Source: Poronia punctata (lineage: Eukaryota; Ascomycota; Sordariomycetes; Xylariales; Xylariaceae). Taken from it: a stretch of 64,000 nt of DNA. Of this stretch, positions 49,801-60,438 are shown one piece after another (position 1 is the first letter of the stretch; every line of letters begins with the position of its first letter). Under the pieces are notes generated by a model. That model saw nothing but the letters and a program-made list of their open reading frames with translations, was not told the DNA's origin and ran no database searches. The position numbers were made by a program, and so were the translations under genes. The DNA lies in contig MU401659.1 of assembly GCA_022579005.1 (NCBI GenBank), forward strand, positions 1 to 64,000. Reading direction: 5' to 3'.

Positions 49801-52800
49801 ATAAAATATATAATTATTAAGTTATATTGCTTATAAAAAAGCTTAAGTATACTAATATTATATTTTGCTGCTTAATAAAAACAATTTTAAAATAAATTTT
49901 TTTATTTATATAAAAGATTTTATATTGTTTTTATTTTTTGCTTTAATTTTTTTTTTATAATATATAGCATAAAAAATAGTAGTTAAAAACTATTTTTAAA
50001 ATAATACTGCTTTTATAAGGTTATAAATATAATATAACTTTATTATTTTTAGCTTACTTATATATAATAGTTATAAAGCTTTTAAGCTAGTAAATAAAAA
50101 ATTTAAATTATATAAATTTAAAAAAGTATTAAATAGCAAAGTAGTAGTTTGTTATTAAGTAAAAGTTAAATATAAAGCTAAAAGTATAGTAAAAAAAAGT
50201 AAAGGTATAAAAAAAAAAAGATTTTAGCTGCTAAAGTTAATATTATTTAAAAAGTTATTATTATTATTTTTTATAAACTTAAGCAATTTAGCTTAAGTAA
50301 ATAAAATATTAAAATTTTTATTTATATTAATAAGCTTGTTTATAATATAATAAAAATAAATTTAAAAGCAAAAAGTTTAAATAGTAACTATTTTATAATA
50401 TATACTAATTTTTATTTTAATTTAAGCAAAAGTATTAATATGCTATATTATTATAGCTAGTTAATTAACTAAACTTTATTAAAGTAGCTATATATTTAAT
50501 AATTTATTTAATTTTTTTTTTTTTTTTTTTTATTACTTAAATAAAATACTTACTATTAAGTTTTTTTTTATAATGCTTTTAGCATTAAAATTGTTGTTTT
50601 TTGCTAGCAACATAAATAAAAAAAAATATAATTTTAATATTATTTAATAACTAAATAATGTTTTTTATAAAGTATAAAAAACGCTAGCTATTAGTTTTTT
50701 TAAATTTTTAATAAGTTATAATATTACGCTTTTCTTTTTTTTTTTACTACTTTTACTTTTTTTAAATCTTTAAATTTTCTTTAGCAATAAGCTTATAGCA
50801 AAAAAAGAAGCTATAAAAACTAATTTTTATATACTATAACGCTATATATACTAGCTTTAATTATAAAAAATTACTATATTTTAGTTATTAAGTAAAATTA
50901 TTATTAAAATATTAAAAAAGCGCGTATAAAAACTAAAAAGTAAGCAAACTTATAAATTAATATAAAATTAATATATTTACTAATTAAAAAAAAAGCTATT
51001 ACTTTTTATAATATTTGCTAACTATAAAAATTAGTTAACTTATTAATTTTATAAAAGCTGTTTAGTTATATAGTATATAAAATTATACTAAATATTAACT
51101 TATTTTTATAAATTTAGTTTAAAGCATTATATGCTTTTTAAAAAGCTATAAAAGTATATTTAATAAAAGTTTTTATATATATATATTATAATAGCTATAT
51201 TATAAGTGTTTGCTAATATTATATAAGTTTAAACTTATATATTATTTATATTAAGCAAGTTATTATAAATGTTAAAAACTTTAAACTTTTAAAGTTTTTT
51301 AAATAAAAAGCTAATATTTTAATATTAACTTAAAAATAATTTATAATTATAATTTTATTAATGTTTTATATATTGTTTTATATTTAAAAAATTAATATAA
51401 GTATAATAATATTTAAATTTAATTATTATAAATAAAATATTATTATATAATTAATATACTTTTATAATTAACTTATATAATATTATTATATTATAATTAA
51501 TATATTTTATTAGTATAAAATTATATTAAATAAAGCTTTATAATAAATATTATTATTTTTATTTTTATTTAATATATTAAGTTTTTTATAATTTTTAGCT
51601 TATTTAAAAGTTTATTTATTTTATATATTTTTAGTTATTTTATATTATAAAATCTTATTACCTATACTTTATATTATAATTATTAATTTATTTAATTATT
51701 AAAATAGTATTTAAAATTTATTATAAAAGTATAATTAAAATATGCTAACTTAATTAAGGCAACTTATTATTTTAATTATATAAAGAAAATTTTTTATTAT
51801 TATACTAATTGTTAACTTTTTTATTTATATTAACAAATTTGCTTTTAAAATTTAAAGTTTATTGTTTTTACTTATGCTTTTTGTTTTTAAAGTAACTAAA
51901 GCTTATTTTTTTATTTTTTTTACTAAGGTTGCTTAATTAACTATTAATAATAATATAAACTAATTTAATATAAGTATATTAACGTATTTTTATATTGTTA
52001 CTATACTAAGTAAGTTTTTTTTTTTTATTTATATTTATTTTATACTAATTATTAGTAGCTATAATAAATAAGTAGCTAGCTAAATTAAATAATGCTAGCT
52101 TATAATTAAAGCGTTATAAAACTAAAAATATACTTTTTTAAAACCTTTATATTATTAAAGTTTAAAACTATATAGCTACTATATTATAAAGTTAAAAAAA
52201 GTATAAAAATGCTAAATAAAAGCTATATTAGCAAATTAAGCAAAAGTAAAATAATTAAAAAAAAGAAAATATAGCTATTTTTATTAAAAACTAGTAAGCT
52301 ATATTAAATATAATTGCTAAAAAAATATATATATTATAGTAAGTTTTATTATTATTTATATTATATTATTATTTTAACTTTATAGCTATAAAGAAAACGC
52401 TTATTTAAAATAAATTACTAAGCAATATAATATTAAGTATTAACTTTAACGTTTTTGTAGTTTGCTTTAGTTTATATTACTTTATTATAATTTTAATTAT
52501 ATTATAATTAATAATAAGCTTACTATTAAAGTATACGTTTTTAATAATAGCTTATTTTAAATTTAACTTAGTAATATAATTAAAAAAAGCTATTTTAATA
52601 ATTATAAAAGTAATATATATTATATATAAAACATATTTAAAAATATTAAATAGTTTAGTTTTTTTAAGCACTTAAAAAACTTTATTTAATAAATAGTTAG
52701 TTTATATGCTAGCAAATAAAATATAAGCTGCTTTTAAATAACTAGTATATATAGTAAAATGCTATATAAATAAGTTTAAAAAAAAGTTATTATAATATGT

Positions 52801-54268
52801 TTTATTATTTTTTATATACTTTTTATTTGCTAATATTATATAATAATTATTAATTAACTTTTTAAAGCTAGTTAATATTTAATATTATATAAAATAAGCA
52901 TATACTATTAATAATATATTATTAAAGCTAGTTTAATATAGTTGCTAGCTACTTTATTTTTAAAAATTTTTTATTTAATACTTAATAAAATATTATATAA
53001 GTATTTATAATTAAATAAGCTTAATTAGTATAAAATTAGTATATTTTTAACTTTTATAAATAACTTATTACTTTATATATAAAATATAAAAATGCTTTTA
53101 TATTAATAATATTAATTTTTTTTTTAGTAAAATAAAAAAATAGCATAATAATTTAAGCTAACTATTAAATATAGTTAAAAAGGTTATATTAACTTATATT
53201 TATTTATTATTTACTAAAAATAATTAAATTGCTATTATATAAATAAGTATTAATACGTTTTTATTTATTATATTTATAAATAAAAAAAAATATTAGTTTA
53301 TATTAGTATACTTTGTTAGTATTATATTATTTAATATAAAGTTTTAAAAATATAAATTTTTAAAAGCTGCTATAAAAATTAAAGCAATTTATAAGTATTA
53401 ATTATAAGTTATACTGCTTTTTTATACTTATTTTATATTAATTTATATTTATAAGCAAAAAACTTTTTATTGCTTAAAAAACTTACGTTTTTTTTTTAAA
53501 CAAAGCTATATAATTAGTATACTAGCTACCTTATAAATATTATATAATATATTTAGCTAAAGCTTTTTTATATTAAACTAAAAAAAAAATATAAAAAACT
53601 TACTTTTACTTAGTATTATATACTATAGCTTAAATAATAACTTATAAGTTTTGTTATTTGCTTATTTGCTTTAAAATAAGCTATGCGTTTTTATTATATT
53701 GCTTTGCTTTTTTAATAAACTTTATAAACTACTTTAAAAAGCTTAAAATATTTATATTATATTATAATAATATGCTATATATATATTTATAATATTATAA
53801 GTAGCTTTATTTATTAAGTATAAAAATAAGTTACTTTTAAAAAGTTTAAAAATAATAGTTTTATAATTTATAAAAGTAAATATAATTAAAATATAAATAG
53901 TAAAATTATAGTTTAATATAATTTATTTTATATTTATTTATAATATTTATTTATTATTTTAAATATATACTAATTTTATATTAATTGCTTTTTATTTAAA
54001 ATGCTTATTTTTATTTTATATTTAATATTTTATTTAAATATAAAATTATATTACTATAATATAAAGTTAAGTACTTAACTAAAAATATTTGCTTATTTAG
54101 GTAATAAGTACTTAACCTTATATTTAAGTTATATATATAAATACTTATTACCTAACTACGCTTAGCATTACTTAATATATTACCAAAACTTTAAAGTTAA
54201 GTACCTAACTACCTATATAGGTAGTTAGGTAATTTTAGTTAGGCAAGTATGACAAAGCGTATAACCAG

Positions 54269-55440
54269 ATACCGCGCGATCTAGTTGCGATATGTACAAG
54301 GTCATTCTTGATTGTGAATCCCTTGTTACACGGCAAGGGATGGTTTTGCAAGGGAAGCGCTGTCTTATAACACTGGCTCTAGTGATCGATCAGACGGTCC
54401 GGCTTCTTTTTGGGGACTAGATACCGGGATCCCCGTTGTCACATCGGCAGGTTGACCCACTTTTGGCACGGCGAAATTATGGAGGTCCGGTATACGACGA
54501 AGACAAATAATCCAAGCTATTATATACTCTATAATCGCCACTTTTCCACAATCCGGGTTTCATGATCCCTTTTCCTTCTTTGCTTTTTCATTTTTTGCTG
54601 TCTAACCTCCCCTCTTAGGCTGGTGTCGCAGAAGGGATTAACGGTGATATGAACAGAGACGGTTATTATCGAGACTCGAGAGCCTGCTGCGTCCTAGGTA
54701 CTACCCATGCCTAGTGGCAGCTCCAGTGAGTTCCAGGGTCACTTTGACTGTAAAGAAAAGCCAGAGTTTTCAAAGTTCGGTTCATTAGCTAATGATTACA
54801 GTCTTCCTTCCTCCAACCAACGAATGAATACTACATGGTTTGATAGGAGCGGGAGCATTTCGTCCTCTCGGCCCCCAGCGTGGAATATTATGCCCTCGAA
54901 ATATCTTTCCTGGTCGTCCATTATTCTGCGATTCTTACATGCTAGGTGTCAGTTGTCTAACGTTCCATTATTATTACGTCCTAGTTGGTCAATGGCACGT
55001 CTACATAATCATTCGCTCTCATCCCCTACGACCCGGAAGACCTTTCCCGCCATTGGTTCGGTTGGCGGTAGTGAATAAGCAGGAGGGATATTCTTACCAC
55101 GCTTGTGGTACCGTGCAAGGGTTTATTTTCTCGGACCGTTACTCTAGATCTTCTTAAAACTTTGTTTTGGTGGCAGCAGACGTCTCTCTTTTAGTTGTAC
55201 AACGGTAAGCTGATGGTGAGAAAGGGATTGTTACACTTTGGGTTGTAACACGAGCAATACTGAACGACGTGAATAACCGACTTTGCCGCGAGGAAAATTC
55301 ATCTGGCTTGATTATACCTGGTAGATAACCCTGAACTCTTCAGTATATCTCGTCTTCAACAGGGAGAGTTGCAAGAGGGCATCTAAGATGTATCGACTGT
55401 ACAGTGACGGATTATATAGCGCAAAGACCCTGACCGCCAG
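54269..55440. other. Gene-free stretch right of the second AT-rich block
   Basis: Normal composition returns sharply here. Short frames exist, such as 54707-55078, but they show no motif, signal peptide or splice-compatible extension. No gene is supported. Confidence 0.45.
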
Positions 55441-55449
55441 GTATAAGTA
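55441..55449 (+). promoter_or_regulatory. TATA-like element of the small secreted protein gene
   Basis: GTATAAGTA lies about 100 bp upstream of the start codon at 55544. This is a reasonable distance for a fungal TATA box with a short 5' UTR. Confidence 0.5.
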
Positions 55450-55543
55450 GCTCAAATTCCCCCTTCCAAGAACCGATTTCCCCGAGAATTCACACAACAA
55501 CCACAACCTTTCCTGAACTTCTCATCTCATATCATCAAACAAG

Positions 55544-55891
55544 ATGCTCTGCAAAACATTCACAATCGCCATCATGGCATCCCTCAGCACTCTCATCCCA
55601 AGCACCCAAGCAACATGGTGCAAATACTATTACGACAGGGAGTGCATGCAAGAGACGAACGGCGGTACATCTTTCGACTGCGCCAACCATAACAGCTTCG
55701 CCAGCAGTGCCCCTTACGTCCAATGCCACGCCACGAGGGGAAACAGGCGCGACTGCGTCATCACTCGCTGCACAAGCTCTACCTGCCAGTCTACCTTGAA
55801 CAGCTTCCAAATCAGCACCACAGGTGGCGGTACTGGCCCGTGCACTTTCACGGGCGGAGCGGGACCGTGGTATGAGCAAAGGCTCGCGTAG
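55544..55891 (+). CDS. Small cysteine-rich secreted protein
   Basis: This is a single-exon 115-aa protein. The N-terminus has a hydrophobic core ending SLSTLIPSTQA, a good signal peptide with probable cleavage near residue 23-24. The mature part of about 92 residues has eight cysteines, enough for four disulfides, and a Gly/Thr-rich segment near the C-terminus. There is no recognisable domain. Size, secretion signal and cysteine content match fungal effector-like or antimicrobial-type proteins, but no function can be assigned. The start has a good context and a TATA-like box about 100 bp upstream. It lies 1.3 kb from the AT-rich block, a common setting for such genes. Confidence 0.82.
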   Translation: MLCKTFTIAIMASLSTLIPSTQATWCKYYYDRECMQETNGGTSFDCANHNSFASSAPYVQCHATRGNRRDCVITRCTSSTCQSTLNSFQISTTGGGTGPCTFTGGAGPWYEQRLA

Positions 55892-57251
55892 ATGGTTGTC
55901 GTGGAAATTGGATGGCATGAAACTACTGTGGGGGATGCGAGGATATTGGTCTCAAATCTATTAGTTTGTTTTGGTGTATGTAACTTGACCGAGTCTTGAA
56001 GTATGGTGGACGGTTGGAAGGGCAATCGACAGGCAGGCTCGGACGTATAAGTTCCAAGTAAATTCTCATAAACTGATTTCAAAATCCACGTCGTGAGCAG
56101 GCAAGTCACTCAGTCTTGTAAAGTAATTGAAACTACCTCTGCCGGATCTCATCAATACTAGACTGGTGAAAGAGTAGGTTCCAACAAGCCGCTTCAGATC
56201 TCTTATATGATTCGAGCTGGCTGTACACGAGCCCCAAGTGACAGATTAATTTACAGTCTGTAACTGTACAGAGTTGGGCGGTAGTGTGATTATCCCTAGC
56301 AGTATGGCGGACCAATATGTTAATGAAGAGACACTACCCAAAGCCAACCAGGTACGTCGTGTAACACACATACCGGAATATCGGGGGGACATTTTTAGCC
56401 GCCTGTTATATGGAATGGAGTTACGCATTCCATTTACTCGTGAATAAGGTTACTTCCCACCGTGTTGCAATGCGTGTCACCTTGCTCGGTGGGATGTTAT
56501 ACATCAGCCGGGCTTGCTACCGTACTTGCTCCCAATATAAAAACGCCGCGGTAGGTAGTTCGGATCTACTAGAATTAAGCAACAATTATCCAATCGTATC
56601 AGGCAGGTAGTATTTATATAGGTACCTACTCATAGCAGAGTGCAGAAACAGATTGTTATAGCCCCCTGGTCAGAAGTGCTACCCTTGAGTCGACTCGTCC
56701 TCGGCAATTATCGGGGTCTTGGCAATGCCGCATGTTTTTTTGTCGCAGACGCTGCTTCTAGTTTTCCTGTTGTAGGGGAAGGTGTAGACCTGGCTATAAT
56801 AAGGGTCTTTCACAGTGAAGGGACTGAAAACCCTCCATTACTTGTACATACCTACCATGAATACACCACCCCAACCCACAACACTGTTGCTATAATGTTT
56901 CCGAGCCGGCCATAGAATCGAAGAAACTCTCCTGCATCTCCCCCAACACATTTGATCCGGTAGGTGGGTGTGTGGGTTGAATGGTGCCCGGTTAGGCACT
57001 TCCCCGCACATTTGATCTACTCCCCGCCCCCGCCCTACCCCGACTTCTTATATACTGGGGCTTACCGTCGCTGTCCATGACCCTGCGTGATAGCAGATAA
57101 TTACACTTTGTATTTACTGACAGAGTAATCGAAATCTATTCTAATCCACAACCCTGTTTACTTGGACATTTTCCCTATAAACTTACTTCCCTTTTTGACC
57201 TTGAACATCACTTCACCTCAAAAGGAAAAAAAAAAAAAAAAAAAAGGAAAC
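55892..57251. other. Gene-free stretch upstream of the dehydrogenase
   Basis: No supported coding region. The last 25 bp before the next start codon are a nearly pure A run (57226-57245), an A-rich leader that often precedes highly expressed fungal genes. Short frames at 56410-56915 show no motif. Confidence 0.45.
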
Positions 57252-58173
57252 ATGTCCCGCCTCCAAGGAAAAGTCGCCATAATAACAGGCGGCGCATCCG
57301 GCTTCGGAAAAGGAATAGCCGAGAAATTTGTCCAAGAGGGCGCACACGTCATCATAGCCGACCTATCCAACGAAGCCGGCACGGCCGTAGCGGCACAACT
57401 AGGGAACAATGCGCAATTCGTCCAAGCAAACGTGACGAAACGATCCGACTGGGAGAATCTTCTCAAAGAAGCAGTCGGGCGATTCGGCACGTTGGATATA
57501 GTGGTGAATAACGCGGGGACGACGTACGAGAACAAGGCGACGGAAGAGGTCACGGATGAGGATTTCGACAAGGTCTTCGATGTCAATGTCAAGAGTGTTT
57601 ATTTGAGCACGAATGTCCTGGTGCCGTGGTTTGTGCATATGGGGGTTGAGGCGGTGTTTTTGCAGATTGCTTCTACGGCTGGTGGTGAGTTTTATTCGTC
57701 TCTGGTGTGTGAGGTAGATGGATGGATGAATTGGAGGGGAACTGATTTTGTTCATTTAGTTCGACCACGGCCGAGGCTTACGTGGTATAATGCGTCCAAG
57801 GCGGCAGTTATCAACGCTACCAAGGTAAATATCCATGATTTCTTCCTTCCTTCCTTCCTTCCTTCCCCTTTTCCCCCTTCGGTTCACATCTAATCTCTGA
57901 AATCACATGAAATAGGCAATGGCAGTGGAATACGGCCCGCAACAAATCCGTTTCAACGCCGTGTCCCCCGTCATCGGAAGCACGGGAATGACACACCTCT
58001 TCATAGGAAAACCAGACACGGCCGAGAACCGCAAAGCTTTCGAGTCTACAGTTCCACTTGGACGGGGTTCCACCCCGGCTGATGTCGCCAACGCGTGTTG
58101 TTATCTCGCTAGTGATGAGGCGGCTTTCATCACGGGCGTTAACCTCGAGGTTGACGGTGGACGGTGCGTGTGA
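57252..58173 (+). CDS. Short-chain dehydrogenase/reductase (classical SDR)
   Basis: Three exons, 57252-57684, 57760-57824 and 57916-58173, give 251 aa in frame, the normal length of a classical SDR. The cofactor motif TGGASGFG starts near residue 12, and the Asp after the second strand (ADLS) suggests NAD(H) preference. NNAG follows near residue 85. The catalytic Ser is in ASTAG, and Tyr and Lys in YNASK. The C-terminal GRGSTPADVANACCYLASDEA and ITGVNLEVDGG are typical. It resembles 3-oxoacyl-ACP reductase-like or glucose-dehydrogenase-like SDRs; the substrate is not predictable. The second intron contains a TTCC microsatellite (about 57841-57865). It is not obviously linked to the PKS cluster. 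Confidence 0.93.
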
Positions 58174-60438
58174 GGTCCATTTCGTCGGTAAGAGGGCACA
58201 GGTGAATGTGTTGTAGGTTGTTAATTTCAAAGGAAAAAACTACCTGATGCCAGATCCACGAAGCTGCCAGTTTGTTTTTAGTAGGCTAGGTCATCGAATA
58301 TGAATTTGTATAAGAAGGGTTCCTATTCTCTGAAGTCATCGTAACAACTCTGTTCATATCTGTCGGCGTAGCAATCGATTCGTGTCATCCCCTCTCTCCT
58401 TCCTGGTTCCCGCATTTATTACGTAGCGTGGGTGTACAAGAGGCCGTTCTTGCGGCCCATTTTGCAGCTTTTTGTTACGACTTACAAGGTACTCTGGCAA
58501 GGGAGAACGAACGCGACAGAATTGAAACTGCAGCCCCGGCGGCTAGAGTATCGTGGCCTAGACTACATTTGTTCGATTTCGCGCCGGATGTCCGGATATG
58601 AGCATTGTAGCCTCAAGTAGGCGATATTAATGCCATGATTTAAGTTTTAAACAGTTTCTTCCCATGTACGAAACATCGGGCGGGCGCTGAGTGTTACGGG
58701 TGAAAAGGCTAAAACGTCAGCTGACCTGCCAAGTAAGAAGCCAGTAGACGTCAAACGTGTACGGGCAAGAAAGGGTTTGACAATGTTTCAGAGGGTTTAC
58801 TCGTAATGGATTATGTTGCAAGCCCCGGTTACATTGCTGTAGACAGAGTGGGAACGGGGGCTTTCGAAGGATAGTAGGTATGTTAGGCAGGTCTGGTGGT
58901 CTACTCGTAGACTCGAGCACAAAGGTTTCCTGTTGGTGTAATCAATGAACCAAATGTCAAAGAGTCTGGAAAACAACAGATTGTTGTACTCGTAATGGGG
59001 ATTGGAATGTGAAGATGTCTTTGTGCTTTAAATAGGTAGTCCCCGAGATTTCTTTCACACAGTTCCTCGGCGTTTATCACACTGTATGTACCTAACAGCC
59101 AGATTGAAATATGACCATGTTACAACACATGCCGAACAAAATCTTGTCGTTCCAAATGTCAGGTAGGCCAATTGACCATACACCTTACACATGCTCACTT
59201 TAAGCGGTCACCTCTTTGGTCTTGTGTATAGTTTGGACCCGACTAACCTAGGCCTGTGATTCCGTAATTACAAGGTCTGACAGTGACAGTTTCAGACACA
59301 AAGGAGTGCGGCGGCTCGGCGGTTCGAGAATCAGGTACCTTACGTGTGCCGTGTTTTGAGGCGAATGCCAAGCCATAAGAATGGGGATAACAGGAGGGAT
59401 AAACCAATGAACATGAAGAAATTGCTGTTTGAAGGGGCCCACTATAGCTACAAACGTCTGGTTAAAGTTACATCAATCTCCAATGCCGACGGTCGCAGGT
59501 CTCGGCGGCCAGGGGGTAGTGATTGGTCTACAGCGCTGGAATGCAACAGCTGGGAAATGAATCTGTCCAATAATAAGTTACCGCGCGTCTGTTCAGTGCG
59601 ACTAGCCGAAACATGCCTAGGCCAATTTGATATTTTCAGGGGATCTGTCGCAGCGCTTAGATTGACCCCGTTCTCTTTTTCTCATGCGGAAACGAACAAC
59701 ACCTGTCGCGGCAATTACATATTATTCAACGGCAGCCCTGTAGATTTGGCCGCGAGCAAGCCAGGGGACAGAGCCAACACGGGTTCTCTTCTTGCAGGAC
59801 TGGCCCATATTAGACGTATATCGCCTGCCGTAAATGATGAAGCAAGCTAACGAGATGCTCTTAATGAGTGTTAGCCTCGACTTCGGAGTCCCTTTGTGGA
59901 GATCCCGGGTCCCGGCTTGACATGAAGAATCACTCGTTACATGACCAACCGCTAGGTATTTTCCGAGCTGAGCAAGCATATGCCTGCATACAAGATGACA
60001 ACCGTCCCCTCCATTCCGTGACGATCCTCGTTTTCTTTGCATTTGATCTCTACTGTTCTTCTTGTTCTGGCCCTGGCGGTTTCTTCATCGTGTTGTTTGC
60101 TGCTGCTTCTTTCTTGTTTGTACTCATCTCCTTTGTCAAACATCTAGATCTGTAATCGTGGCACATCCATTGTCAACCGGTTCTTGGGATATCACTTCTC
60201 TTGTTCTCTTTTTGACAGACTATCATCATTTCTTTGAGCCTTATCTTCTCTTTATTGTCTCGTCGAGGAATATGAAGCCGGCTTGTCCCCTCTCTCCCGA
60301 GCCGTGACGATTAGGTTGCTCATAAATCGACCTCATCAACTTTCGCTTCTGTCCATCATTCAGGAAACTTAGTAATCCTTCATTTCTCTTTTTTCTTCTT
60401 CTTTTTTTAAAACTTATTTTCTTTCTTACTCACTTCCA
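58174..60438. other. Gene-free stretch with a CT-rich promoter region
   Basis: Several frames are open (for example 59344-59850) but none shows a motif or consistent codon use. From about 60040 to 60438 the plus strand is strongly pyrimidine-rich, with repeated TTCTTC and a T run at 60395-60405. This is the usual look of a fungal promoter and 5' leader, here for the mucin-like gene. Confidence 0.5.

Larger units (their letters stand above)
44540..54268. mobile_element. Probable RIP-decayed DNA transposon with long inverted termini
   Basis: A 9.7-kb AT-rich block whose two ends resemble each other in inverted orientation. Outermost, ATACGGTTTGTTA at 44544-44556 matches ATACGCTTTGTCA read inward from the right end (about 54250-54263). 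Next, ATAGGTAGTGTTAGGTACTTAGC at 44589-44611 matches ATAGGTAGTTAGGTACTTAAC from the right (about 54196-54216). Innermost, AGTTAAGTATTTAACTTTAT at about 44745-44765 matches AGTTAAGTACTTAACTTTAT from the right (about 54060-54080). Both ends carry clusters of the palindrome GTTAAGTACTTAAC. The inverted termini thus span about 220-240 bp with small indels. I found no clear target duplication and no transposase trace, so the superfamily is unknown. Confidence 0.6.

Noticed and set aside
22300..54200. CRISPR array or bacterial mobile DNA from the short repeats
   Set aside because: The direct repeats are tandem without unique spacers, and the setting is a fungal genome with spliced genes.
56640..56915. 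91-codon frame before the dehydrogenase
   Set aside because: No motif and no plausible start context; it probably lies in the promoter region.
59344..59850. 168-codon plus-strand frame upstream of the mucin-like gene
   Set aside because: Mixed composition with no recognisable domain, and no neighbouring exon extends it. Not enough for a gene call.
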